Source: Collinsella sp. | Lineage (GTDB): Bacteria; Actinomycetota; Coriobacteriia; Coriobacteriales; Coriobacteriaceae | Direction: 5' to 3' | Assembly (NCBI GenBank): GCA_022713905.1 | Contig: JAIHTM010000012.1 | Span: forward strand, 1 to 24,707 | DNA: 24,707 nt | Part shown: positions 8,135 to 15,311 of the stretch, piece after piece | Layout: each line of letters begins with the position of its first letter | How positions within the stretch are numbered: the first letter of the stretch is position 1 | Position numbers and translations under genes: made by a program | Notes under the pieces: model-generated | The model's database searches: none | Told to the model about the DNA's origin: nothing | The model's input: only the letters and a program-made list of their open reading frames with translations

Positions 8135-8145
8135 CGCTGGGTAAT

Positions 8146-8180
8146 GCTGTCGGGGATATAAGCCTCGGCAGCTTTGTCTT
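8146..8180 (+). terminator. Rho-independent terminator after modC
   Basis: GCTGTCGGGG and CCTCGGCAGC pair over 10 bp with two wobble pairs around ATATAAG and are followed by TTTGTCTT. It closes the modABC operon. Confidence 0.85.
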
Positions 8181-8267
8181 GCCGCTCGCCGAATGAGGGA
8201 TGACAAACTCTTATCAATAAAGATAATTATTTATTAAACGACGGTACACGGCGCTGTCGTACGAATG

Positions 8268-8328
8268 TCAACGGTGTTCGCATAGTCGATGACCGTTGAT
8301 ATAGTTGACATCAACTTGTAAAGGAGGG
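8268..8328 (+). promoter_or_regulatory. Putative promoter and operators of the selenium/double-cubane operon
   Basis: TTCGCA (8277-8282), a 17-bp spacer and TATAGT (8300-8305) form a plausible sigma70-type promoter. TCAACGGT (8268-8275) and ACCGTTGA (8292-8299) are an exact inverted repeat enclosing the -35 and spacer. GTTGACATCAAC (8304-8315) is a 12-bp palindrome over the likely start site. AAAGGAGGG follows at 8320-8328. The AT-rich stretch 8209-8240 also holds TTATC-N6-GATAA. Together these suggest a tightly regulated promoter for the downstream genes. Confidence 0.5.
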
Positions 8329-8335
8329 TGCGCAC

Positions 8336-8404
8336 ATGCCGCAGACGACATACATTCGCCGCGTTGCCGCGCGTGCCCTATATATGGCCCGGAGTCGCAT
8401 ATGA
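8336..8404 (+). CDS. Possible 22-residue leader peptide
   Basis: An ATG 7 bp after the strong ribosome site AAAGGAGGG opens a 22-codon reading frame rich in Arg and Ala (IRRVAARALYMARSRI at its end) that stops at TGA 8402-8404. It lies in the roughly 250-nt leader of the double-cubane operon. The leader 8405-8563 contains no further gene but has pairing potential, for example CCCGGAG and CTCCGGG flanking the stop. The peptide could be a regulatory uORF; the ribosome site is the main support. It resembles no family I know. Confidence 0.35.
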   Translation: MPQTTYIRRVAARALYMARSRI

Positions 8405-8563
8405 GCAGGTATGTTCACGGCTCCGGGAGAGACGACGCACAACTAAATAATCGACCGCAAAGCAGGTTCCCTAAAAATCCGGGTTTGAGCACGGCCGGGC
8501 AATCGCCGTCCGTCGTGCATCGATACCGCTGTTATCCTTTTTTGGTTCGAGAGGGGAACCGTC

Positions 8564-9847
8564 ATGGCTGAAGAATTCGATTTCCATCCGATGTGGGAGA
8601 GCCTCGGCATGAATCTTGCCGACCACGACATGCTGCTGGGCGCCGTGGGCCAGATGTACGGCGATATGTTCCTGACGCAGAACAATCGCCCCAAGTCCAC
8701 GTCCTACCTGGATTTTGTCGCCACCAACATCCACAGCGGCCGTATTAAGGAGATGCTCGACAAGAAGGAGGCCGGCGAGGCCACCAAGATCGTCGGCTCG
8801 TTCTGCGTGTACGTGCCCGAGGAGATCGTGCTTGCCTGTGACGGCATTCCCGTGGGCCTGTGCTCGGGTGCCGATTGGGCAACCGATAAGGTCGAGGAGC
8901 ACCTGCCGCGCAACACCTGCCCGCTTATCAAGAGCTTTGCCGGCTTTAAGCTGGGCGAGGTCTGCCCCTACATTGAGTCGAGTGACCTGGTGGTAGGCGA
9001 GAACACCTGCGACGGTAAGAAGAAAGCCTACGAGTTCTTTGCCACGCAAAAGAACATGTACGTCATGGATATTCCCAACGTGCACGACGAGTCGACGCTC
9101 GTGACCTGGAAGGCCGAGGTCAAGAAGCTCGCCGCCAAGATCGAGGACGAGTGCGGCGTCAAGATTACGCCCGAGGGCCTGAAGGCTGCCATCCACGCCG
9201 TCAACGAGAAGCGTCGCGCCCTGCAGCGTCTGGCTGCCACGCGCGCTGCCGATCCGGCGCCCATCAGCGGTCTCGACAGCCTGCTGACCGTTCAGGCCGC
9301 CTTTATGGACGATACGCCGCGTCTGACCGGAGCCATCAACGAGATGGCCGCCGAGTGCGAGCAGCGCGTTGAGGCCGGCGAGGGCGTGGCGCCCAAGGGG
9401 ACCAAGCGCATCCTGTACACCGGCACGCCCATGGCCGTGCCCAACTGGAAGCTGTTCAACCTCATCGAGAAGGCCGGCGGCGTTGTGGTAGGCGAGGAGT
9501 CCTGCACGGGCACGCGCTACTACAAGGACCTGGTCGACGAATCCGGTGAGACGGTCGACGAGATGCTCGACGCCATCGCCGAGCGCTACTTTAAGATTAA
9601 CTGCGCCGTCTTTACGCCCAACGATCAGCGTATGAAGGACATTGTCCAGATGGCCAAGGACTTGCATGCCGACGGCATCGTCGACGTGGCCCTGCAGTTC
9701 TGCACGCTCTACGAGATGGAGTCGTTTGCCGTGGAGAAGGCTGCCGAGGAGGCCGGCATTCCGTTTATGCACATCACGACCGACTACGCCGGCGAGGATG
9801 CAGGCCAACTGCAAACCAGGATTGAGGCTTTCTTGGAAACCATTTAG
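8564..9847 (+). CDS. Double-cubane-cluster-type protein (2-hydroxyacyl-CoA dehydratase family), copy 1
   Basis: A 427-residue member of the HgdB/YjiM-like family. The motifs CVYVPEEI (Cys81), RNTCPLIKS (Cys119), GEVCPY (Cys134) and GENTCDGKKKAYE (Cys149) match the branch known to carry a double-cubane [8Fe-9S] cluster (DCCP) rather than true hydroxyacyl-CoA dehydratases. A second half-domain shows TGTPMAVPNWKLFNLIE, GEESCTGTRYY (Cys314), TPNDQRM and Cys380. DCCPs take low-potential electrons from an ATP-dependent activase and reduce small molecules; the natural substrate is unknown. Start ATG has GAGAGGGG 7 bp upstream. A related paralogue follows, then the activase and selD-yedF genes, so a part in selenium/sulfur chemistry is plausible by context only. 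It lacks a visible second-subunit partner other than copy 2. Confidence 0.87.
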   Translation: MAEEFDFHPMWESLGMNLADHDMLLGAVGQMYGDMFLTQNNRPKSTSYLDFVATNIHSGRIKEMLDKKEAGEATKIVGSFCVYVPEEIVLACDGIPVGLCSGADWATDKVEEHLPRNTCPLIKSFAGFKLGEVCPYIESSDLVVGENTCDGKKKAYEFFATQKNMYVMDIPNVHDESTLVTWKAEVKKLAAKIEDECGVKITPEGLKAAIHAVNEKRRALQRLAATRAADPAPISGLDSLLTVQAAFMDDTPRLTGAINEMAAECEQRVEAGEGVAPKGTKRILYTGTPMAVPNWKLFNLIEKAGGVVVGEESCTGTRYYKDLVDESGETVDEMLDAIAERYFKINCAVFTPNDQRMKDIVQMAKDLHADGIVDVALQFCTLYEMESFAVEKAAEEAGIPFMHITTDYAGEDAGQLQTRIEAFLETI

Positions 9848-9869
9848 GACTATTCGTCCCGGCGGCTTC

Positions 9870-9957
9870 CCCAGGCACCCGATCTTGCCGTTCAAACCGT
9901 CGCTTGCGTACCAAAGTACGCGGCGCTCCTTTTTCACGGCAACCTCGGGCACCTGGG
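9870..9957 (+). repeat. 88-bp structured intergenic hairpin, copy 1
   Basis: Nested complementary segments: CCCAGG (9870-9875) with CCTGGG (9952-9957), CCCGA (9878-9882) with TCGGG (9945-9949), TTGCCGT (9885-9891) with ACGGCAA (9936-9942), and an apical GCGTAC-CAAA-GTACGC (9906-9921). Outer pairing extends imperfectly to 9863 and 9964. It fills the gap between the two double-cubane genes. A second copy at 11170 preserves the pairs with different bases. No T-tract follows, so it is not a simple terminator. Confidence 0.8.
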
Positions 9958-10001
9958 AAAGCCGTTTCCTTGGTTGGTTAAAAGGTTTGTTAAGGAGTTA
10001 T

Positions 10002-11165
10002 ATGTCGGAAAATATGGAGCAGCCGTTGCCATCCACGTTTGAGGAGTTCAACGAGCAGCGCAAGGCGGCGTTTATTCGCGTTAAGGATTACAAGCAGGCG
10101 GGCAATCGCCTGGTCGGCTTTTTGTGCAGCTATACGCCGCTCGAGATCATCGATGCCGCGGGCGCTGCAAGTGTGGCCTTGTGCGGTACATCCGACGAGG
10201 TGATTCCCGAGGCCGAGAAGGTGCTGCCGGCAAATCTGTGTCCGCTCATCAAGTCGACCTACGGTTTTGCCTACTCGCAAAAGTGCCCGTTTACGTACTT
10301 TAGCGACATGATCATCGGCGAGACCACCTGCGACGGCAAGAAGAAGATGTACGAGCTACTCAACGAGCTCAAGCGCACGCACATTCTGCATCTTCCGCAG
10401 GGTCGTGATCGCGCCTACGAGCGTGAAGGCTGGTACGAGGAGTGCCGCCTGCTCAAGGAGGAGCTCGAGGGCTTCTACGGCATCACGATTACCGACGATG
10501 ACCTGCGTGCTGCCGTCCGTCGTCGCAACCGCTTGCGTGCGGCCCAGCTCGAGATGTTTGCGCTGCAGGCCAATCAGCCGGCGGCCATGAGCGGCGTCGA
10601 CTTGATGAGCACTATGTTTGCCGGTACGTTCAGCTTTGATATTGAGGCCTATACGCAGCAGCTGGAGCAAAAGGTCGCCATGCTGCGCGAGGCCTACGAC
10701 GCGGGCGAGCGCCCGGTTGCGGCGGACGCCAAGCGCATTCTGATCACCGGTTGCCCGGTGGGCGGTGTGATCAACAAGATTGGCCGCACCATCGAGTCCA
10801 ACGGCGGCGTGGTCGTGTGCATGGACGACTGCTCGGGCGAGCGCACGGCGGCTATGATGATCGACCCGGACGCGCCCGACATTCTGCGCGCCATCGCCGA
10901 CCGCTACCTGGATATCAACTGCTCGGTCATGACGCCTAACGACGGCCGCATGGAGAACACGCTGACCATGTGCGAGAAGTACCATGTCGATGGCGTGGTA
11001 GAGAGCGTGCTCCAGGCGTGCCACACCTTCAACGTTGAGAGCGCGCGCATGCAGGAGGCCGTCGAGGGTGCGGGTATTCCGTATATGAAGATCGAGACCG
11101 ACTACAGCAACGGTGACATGGGCCAGATCGAGACGCGCATCGCCGCCTTCATCGAAACCCTCTAG
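10002..11165 (+). CDS. Double-cubane-cluster-type protein (2-hydroxyacyl-CoA dehydratase family), copy 2
   Basis: A 387-residue paralogue of the preceding gene, about 40 residues shorter at the N-terminus. It keeps the diagnostic pattern: LCSYTPLEII (Cys42), ANLCPLIKS (Cys80), QKCPFTYF (Cys95), GETTCDGKKKMYE (Cys110), then ITGCPVGG (Cys251), CMDDCSGERTA (Cys277), TPNDGRM and QACHTFN (Cys340). The two proteins end almost alike (METDY/TTDY region, then Q-ETRIAAFIETL). It may form a heterodimer with copy 1 or act alone; DCCPs described so far are homodimers as I recall. The start is the ATG at 10002 with AAGGAG 6-7 bp upstream; longer in-frame readings cross the intergenic hairpin and are rejected. 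Confidence 0.87.
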   Translation: MSENMEQPLPSTFEEFNEQRKAAFIRVKDYKQAGNRLVGFLCSYTPLEIIDAAGAASVALCGTSDEVIPEAEKVLPANLCPLIKSTYGFAYSQKCPFTYFSDMIIGETTCDGKKKMYELLNELKRTHILHLPQGRDRAYEREGWYEECRLLKEELEGFYGITITDDDLRAAVRRRNRLRAAQLEMFALQANQPAAMSGVDLMSTMFAGTFSFDIEAYTQQLEQKVAMLREAYDAGERPVAADAKRILITGCPVGGVINKIGRTIESNGGVVVCMDDCSGERTAAMMIDPDAPDILRAIADRYLDINCSVMTPNDGRMENTLTMCEKYHVDGVVESVLQACHTFNVESARMQEAVEGAGIPYMKIETDYSNGDMGQIETRIAAFIETL

Positions 11166-11169
11166 CTTC

Positions 11170-11257
11170 CTCAGGCACCGGATCTTGCCCCTCAAACCGT
11201 CGCTTGCGTACCAAAGTACGCTGCGCTCCTCTTTCGGGGCAATCTCCGGCACCTGAG
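11170..11257 (+). repeat. 88-bp structured intergenic hairpin, copy 2
   Basis: Same length and spacing as the copy at 9870. The central 30 bases are identical and arms pair as CTCAGG/CCTGAG (11170, 11252), CCGGA/TCCGG (11178, 11245) and TTGCCCC/GGGGCAA (11185, 11236). Compared with copy 1, at least four base pairs have changed on both sides. It starts 5 bp after the stop of the second double-cubane gene. Confidence 0.8.
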
Positions 11258-11319
11258 AAACCTAGATCTAAGGCGCCTGAACGCGCCGCTACCTTTGATG
11301 TTTAGATTGGGAGAGAGCC

Positions 11320-12084
11320 ATGATAGGGATCGGGATCGATATCGGGTCTACGGCGGCTAAGGCTGCTGTGGTCGACGGGGAGGGTTCGGTGGCGTGGATG
11401 CGCGTGCAGCCAACCGGGTTCTCCTCGGTCGATGCTTCCGAGCGGCTGCGCGAGGCACTGGCAGCGGCCGGCTATGACGTGACGGCCGAAGATGCTCGCG
11501 TGGTCGCGACTGGCTACGGCCGTGTTGCCGTGCCCTATGCGCACAAGGTCGTGACCGAGATCACCTGCCACGGCACCGGTGCCGTGCGTCTGTTTGGTGA
11601 CCATGGCACCGTGATCGATGTGGGTGGTCAGGACACCAAGGTCATCCAGCTTAAAGGCGGCCGCGTGGCCAAATTTGCCATGAACGACAAGTGCGCCGCC
11701 GGCACGGGGCGCTTTTTGGAGATCATGGCCGACCGCCTGGGCATTACCCAGCAGCAGATGGCAGACCTCGCCCGCACCGGCGAGCCTACCAAGATTTCCA
11801 GCATGTGCACGGTGTTTGCCGAAAGCGAGGTCATCAGCCTGATCGGTCGCGGTGAGCCGCGCGAGAACATTGCACGTGGCGTGATCGACAGCGTGGTCTC
11901 GCGCGTGGCGACCATGGCCGGGCAGGCCGCGGGCGCCCCGTACTACCTGACCGGTGGCCTGTGCGAGAACGCCTTCGTGGTGGAGCGGTTGGGCGAGCTG
12001 CTGGGGTCGCCGGTGACCACCTCGCCCCAGGCTCGCTTTGCCGGAGCGATTGGCGCGGCGATTCGCGCACAGGCGCTCAATTAA
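11320..12084 (+). CDS. Acyl-CoA dehydratase-type activase / DCCP reductase (ASKHA ATPase, BadF/HgdC family)
   Basis: A 254-residue homodimeric ATPase that binds one [4Fe-4S] cluster between subunits and uses ATP hydrolysis to fire a low-potential electron into its partner protein. The ASKHA phosphate loop IGIDIGSTAAKAAVVDG opens the protein; VIDVGGQDTKVI is the second phosphate motif. The cluster cysteines are Cys125 in NDKCAAGTGRFLE and Cys163 in SSMCTVFAESEV, at the positions expected from the Acidaminococcus activator. YYLTGGLCEN is the adenosine motif. It sits directly behind the two double-cubane genes, and is the only activase present, so it probably serves both. GGGAGAGAG precedes the ATG. 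About 70 bp separate it from selD. Confidence 0.92.
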   Translation: MIGIGIDIGSTAAKAAVVDGEGSVAWMRVQPTGFSSVDASERLREALAAAGYDVTAEDARVVATGYGRVAVPYAHKVVTEITCHGTGAVRLFGDHGTVIDVGGQDTKVIQLKGGRVAKFAMNDKCAAGTGRFLEIMADRLGITQQQMADLARTGEPTKISSMCTVFAESEVISLIGRGEPRENIARGVIDSVVSRVATMAGQAAGAPYYLTGGLCENAFVVERLGELLGSPVTTSPQARFAGAIGAAIRAQALN

Positions 12085-12154
12085 TGCATCCGCCGCAGGC
12101 TCGCATTCATGCGTATACTGGGAGAAAATGATTGACCGATGAGAGGAGGTATCG

Positions 12155-13204
12155 ATGGCTGACGATCAGATTAGGCTCACGTCCATGACGGCCGCGAGCG
12201 GTTGAGCCGCTAAGTTGGCTCCCGGAGCCCTCGCCCAGGTCCTGGGCGATTTACCCAATGTGCATAACGACAACCTGCTCGTAGGGTTCGATACCTCCGA
12301 CGATGCGAGCGTCTTCCGCGTAGGGGAGAACCTGGGGCTCGTGCAGTCCATCGACTTCTTCCCACCGATGGTCGACGACCCGTTCCTCTTTGGCCAGATC
12401 GCCGCGGCCAACTCGCTGTCGGATATCTACGCCATGGGCGGGCGGCCGAGCCATGCCATGAACTTGCTCTGCATACCAAACTGCCTGGGCGTTGAGGTTG
12501 CCGGCCAGATTCTGGCGGGCGGCGCCGACAAGTGCGTCGAGGCGGGTTGCTCCATCGCGGGCGGCCATACCATCAACGACGACGAGCCCAAGTACGGCCT
12601 GTCCGTGAGTGGTTTTGTCGCGCTCGACCGCATGCTCGCCAACAGCGGCGCACGCGTGGGCGATGTTCTGCTGCTGACCAAGGCGATCGGCTCGGGCATT
12701 ATCACCACGGCCATTAAGGGCGAGCTCATCGAGCAGGACGAGGCCGCAGCCATGTTTGACTCGATGCGCACCCTCAACGAGGCTCCGATTCGTCTGGCCG
12801 AGGGACTTGAGCTTCACGGCTGCACCGACATTACGGGCTTTGGTCTGATCGGGCATGCGTGCGAGATGGCCGAGGGCTCGGGCGTGCAAATCGAGCTCGC
12901 GTCGGGGGCGGTGCCGCTCTTTGACCAGGTGCTCGACATGGCGCGTCTGGGCATTATCCCCGCGGGCTCCTACCGCAACCAGGACTTCTTTGGCCCGCGT
13001 GTAGCTGCCGACGATGACCTGGAGCCGGGCATGCTGGATGCGCTGTACGATCCGCAGACTTCGGGCGGTTTGCTTATTGCGGCGCCCGCGGCGGATGCGG
13101 ATGAGCTTGCGCGTCGTTTACATGCCGAGGGGCGCGTTGCCGCTACGATCGGCCGCGTGTGCGAGCCGGTGCCGGGCGGTCCTGCCGTTCGCGTTGTGCA
13201 TTAA
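12155..13204 (+). CDS. selD: Selenide, water dikinase SelD, selenoprotein (Sec17)
   Basis: SelD makes selenophosphate from selenide and ATP, the selenium donor for selenocysteine and other selenium modifications. The frame runs from an ATG at 12155 (preceded by GAGGAGGT) through an in-frame TGA at 12203-12205 to the stop at 13204, 349 residues counting Sec. The TGA is codon 17, exactly where E. coli SelD has its catalytic Cys17, and Lys20 follows (SGUAAKLAPG). Further SelD motifs are DDPFLFGQIAAANSLSDIYAMGG, AGGHTINDDEPKYG, TDITGFGLIGHA and DPQTSGGLL. Automatic gene callers will probably truncate it to a TTG at 12215. A SECIS-like hairpin follows the TGA. Decoding needs SelB and tRNA-Sec, which must lie elsewhere in the genome. 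The gene sits between the activase and yedF. Confidence 0.95.
12203..12248 (+). promoter_or_regulatory. UGA-Sec codon and SECIS-like hairpin in selD
   Basis: Downstream of the TGA (12203-12205) CGCCCAG (12232-12238) and CTGGGCG (12242-12248) pair perfectly around GTC. The loop begins with G, 33 nt after the TGA, within the 16-37 nt range usually accepted for bacterial SECIS elements, and the GGUC context resembles that of E. coli fdhF. A smaller GGCTC-CCG-GAGCC hairpin lies between. Confidence 0.75.
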
Positions 13205-13220
13205 GGAAAACCGTTTATGC

Positions 13221-13250
13221 GACCGCCTACTGTTCTGGGCGGTCCCTTTT
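13221..13250 (+). terminator. Hairpin with T-tract between selD and yedF (attenuator-like)
   Basis: GACCGCC (13221-13227) pairs with GGCGGTC (13238-13244), followed by CCTTTTG. It is weaker than the other terminators here and lies 14 bp before the yedF start, so it may only reduce readthrough. Confidence 0.5.
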
Positions 13251-13263
13251 GAAAGGAAAAACT

Positions 13264-13890
13264 ATGTCTACCAAAATTGAAGTCAATGCCATGGGCGATG
13301 CCTGCCCGCTGCCCGTCGTCAAGACGCTCAAAGCCCTGAAGCAGCTCGATGGCGAGGGCACAGTCGTGACCTCGGTCGATAACGAGACCGCCGTCAAGAA
13401 CATCTCCAAGATGGCGCAGGAGAAGGGCTGCACGGCCTCGGTCGAGAAGATCTCGGACGCCGAGTGGCACGTGACCGTCACGACCGCCGGTGCCGTGGCC
13501 GTTGCGGACCCCGAGCAGGACGGTGCCGCTTTCTGCGACGCCAACGCCGGCAAGGGCAAACTCGTCATTTCCGTCTACACCGATTGCATGGGCCGTGGCG
13601 ACGACGAGCTGGGCCACAAGCTCATGAAGGCGTTTATCTTTGCCGTGACGCAGCAGGAGGAACTGCCCGCGACCATGCTGTTCTACAACGGCGGCGCCAA
13701 GCTCACCGTCGAGGGTTCGCCGGTGCTCGATGACCTGAAGGGCTTGGCGGAGCAGGGTGTCGAGATTCTCACCTGCGGTACCTGCCTCGACCACTATGGC
13801 ATTAAAGACCAGCTTGCGGTGGGCGAGGTCACCAACATGTACGTGATCGTGGAGAAGATGGAGCAGGCCGTGCGCGTCGTGCGCCCGTAG
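13264..13890 (+). CDS. yedF: Selenium metabolism protein YedF (TusA domain plus DsrE-like domain)
   Basis: A 208-residue two-domain protein of the selenium-linked YedF family. Residues 1-75 are a TusA/SirA fold with the conserved CPLPVVKTLKAL, whose cysteine (Cys14) normally carries persulfide or perselenide. From about residue 95 a DsrE/F-like domain follows (LVISVYTDCMGRGDDELG), ending with EILTCGTCLDHYGI, a CxxC that could relay the chalcogen. The family is phylogenetically tied to SelD but its exact reaction is not settled; delivery of selenium to SelD is the usual proposal. The start is the ATG at 13264 with AAAGGA upstream; longer readings overlap selD. Genes for DUF3343 and a desulfurase-like protein follow immediately, so the three likely act as one sulfur/selenium relay. 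Confidence 0.92.
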   Translation: MSTKIEVNAMGDACPLPVVKTLKALKQLDGEGTVVTSVDNETAVKNISKMAQEKGCTASVEKISDAEWHVTVTTAGAVAVADPEQDGAAFCDANAGKGKLVISVYTDCMGRGDDELGHKLMKAFIFAVTQQEELPATMLFYNGGAKLTVEGSPVLDDLKGLAEQGVEILTCGTCLDHYGIKDQLAVGEVTNMYVIVEKMEQAVRVVRP

Positions 13891-13909
13891 CGTATTGGTT
13901 GGAGTTGCC

Positions 13910-14161
13910 ATGAGGGAGAAGTGCCCGGCGCTTGTCATCACGTTTCCTACCACGGCGGCCGCCATGGGTTGTGAATCCCTGTGCATCGAGCGCGGTCTTC
14001 CCGGGCGGACGATTCCCGTGCCCGGGGAGGTCGCTGCCGGCTGCGGTTTGGCGTGGAAGGCGTTGCCTGCCGATGAGGAGCTGCTGCGCGGCGAACTCGC
14101 CGCGGCGGGCGTTCCCACCGAGGGCTTTACGGTGATCGACATGTGGGAGGTCGTGCGATGA
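13910..14161 (+). CDS. DUF3343 family putative Se/S carrier protein
   Basis: An 83-residue protein matching the DUF3343 pattern: ALVITFPTTAAAMGCESLC near the N-terminus, then RTIPVPGEVAAGCGLAWKA, a hydrophobic beta-rich core with two cysteine sites (GCESLC and AGCG). The family is commonly found with YedF and a desulfurase and is thought to bind or hand over sulfur or selenium, mainly on genome-context evidence. GGAG is spaced 5 bp from the ATG at 13910, 19 bp after the yedF stop. Its stop overlaps the next start in an ATGA, implying translational coupling with the desulfurase-like gene. Confidence 0.85.
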   Translation: MREKCPALVITFPTTAAAMGCESLCIERGLPGRTIPVPGEVAAGCGLAWKALPADEELLRGELAAAGVPTEGFTVIDMWEVVR

Positions 14162-15297
14162 TCTACCTGGATAACGCGGCGACGACCATGCACAAGCCGC
14201 AGGCGGTCATCGATGCCGTGACGCAAGCGATGTGCTCGCTCGGCAATGCCGGGCGCGGCGCCACGTCGGGTGCCCTCGACGCCGCTCGTACCATTCACGG
14301 TTGCCGTGCCAAGCTCGCGCGCCTTTTGGGTTGCCCGAGGGCGGACCATGTGTGCTTTACGCCCAACTCTACGGCGGCGCTCAACACCGCCATCTGTGGC
14401 GTGGTGCGCCCCGGCGACCGCGTGGTCACCACGGTGCTCGAGCATAACTCCGTGCTGCGTCCGCTCAACCGCCTGGCAGCGGAGCGGGGTGTGACCGTTG
14501 AGCATGCGAGCTGTGACGCAAACGGTGTGCTCGACTACGACGAGCTCGAGCGGCTAGTCACGCCCGGTACGAGTGCCGTGGTTGTGACGCACGCCTCCAA
14601 CGTGACCGGCAACGCTGTCGACATTGTGCGTGTGGCGGCCATCGCCCATGCGGCCGGTGCGCTGGTGATCGTCGATGCCTCGCAGTCTGCCGGTACGGCG
14701 CGTGTCGATATGCAGGCCATGGGCCTCGACATAGTGTGCTTTACCGGCCACAAGGGGCTCATGGGTCCGCAGGGGACCGGCGGCCTGGCCGTGGCGGAGG
14801 GCATTGACGTGGCTCCGTGGGCCATGGGCGGCACGGGCGTGCACAGCTTCGATGCGCTGCAGCCGCTTGAGTGGCCCACGCGCCTTGAGGCGGGCACGCT
14901 CAACGGCCACGGCATCGCGGGCCTTTCTGCCGGCCTCGACTTTATCGAGGCCCAGGGTGGGGTCGAGGCGATTGCTGCCCACGAGCGTGCGCTCGCTGAT
15001 CGCTTCCTTGCCGGTGTGCGCAAGATTCCGGGGATTAAGCTCTACGGTGCCTTTGACCAGCAGGCGCGCTCTGCGATTGTGTCGCTCAACGTAGCCGATA
15101 TCGACTCTGCCGAGATTTCGGACGCGCTCATGCAAGGGTGGGGGATTGCGACGCGCCCCGGTGCCCATTGCGCTCCGCTCATGCACCGCGCGCTGGGGAC
15201 CGAGCGCCAGGGCGTCGTCCGCTTCTCGTTTGGGTATTTCAACACGGACGAGGAAGTCGACACCGCGATTGACGCTTTGCGCGATTTAGCCTGCTAG
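14158..15297 (+). CDS. Class V aminotransferase, cysteine desulfurase / selenocysteine lyase-like
   Basis: A 379-residue PLP enzyme of the NifS/SufS superfamily that would strip sulfur from cysteine or selenium from selenocysteine. YLDNAATTMHKP opens the protein; His96 (LEHNSVLRPL) stacks on PLP, Asp173/Gln176 (VDASQSAG) contact it and Lys199 in FTGHKGLMGPQG forms the Schiff base. Arg333 and Cys338 in ATRPGAHCAPLMHRALG are the substrate-binding arginine and candidate persulfide cysteine. Start is the ATG overlapping the DUF3343 stop. Being coupled to yedF, DUF3343 and selD, it is the likely chalcogen source for that pathway. No SufU or IscU partner is near, so a housekeeping Fe-S role is less likely. 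Substrate preference is not visible in sequence. Confidence 0.9.
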   Translation: MIYLDNAATTMHKPQAVIDAVTQAMCSLGNAGRGATSGALDAARTIHGCRAKLARLLGCPRADHVCFTPNSTAALNTAICGVVRPGDRVVTTVLEHNSVLRPLNRLAAERGVTVEHASCDANGVLDYDELERLVTPGTSAVVVTHASNVTGNAVDIVRVAAIAHAAGALVIVDASQSAGTARVDMQAMGLDIVCFTGHKGLMGPQGTGGLAVAEGIDVAPWAMGGTGVHSFDALQPLEWPTRLEAGTLNGHGIAGLSAGLDFIEAQGGVEAIAAHERALADRFLAGVRKIPGIKLYGAFDQQARSAIVSLNVADIDSAEISDALMQGWGIATRPGAHCAPLMHRALGTERQGVVRFSFGYFNTDEEVDTAIDALRDLAC

Positions 15298-15311
15298 AGC
15301 GTATATACTTG

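Noticed and set aside
8336..8446. Readthrough of the small leader ORF at TGA 8402 as selenocysteine
   Set aside because: Only 14 further codons follow, with no family resemblance and no convincing SECIS-like hairpin at the right distance.
8471..9952. Long antisense frame opposite the first double-cubane gene
   Set aside because: GC-rich codon shadow; composition (Gly/Leu/His/Val runs) and full overlap with a conserved gene.
12215..13204. SelD starting at TTG 12215 as a short cysteine-less protein
   Set aside because: The in-frame extension through UGA restores the conserved N-terminus with Sec17 and Lys20 and a good ribosome site.
13201..14505. Long antisense frame opposite yedF, DUF3343 and the desulfurase gene
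   Set aside because: Shadow frame over three recognisable genes with proper ribosome sites.
14158..15297. Housekeeping IscS/SufS
   Set aside because: No IscU, SufU or SufBCD genes nearby; it is coupled by start-stop overlap to DUF3343 in a selenium operon.
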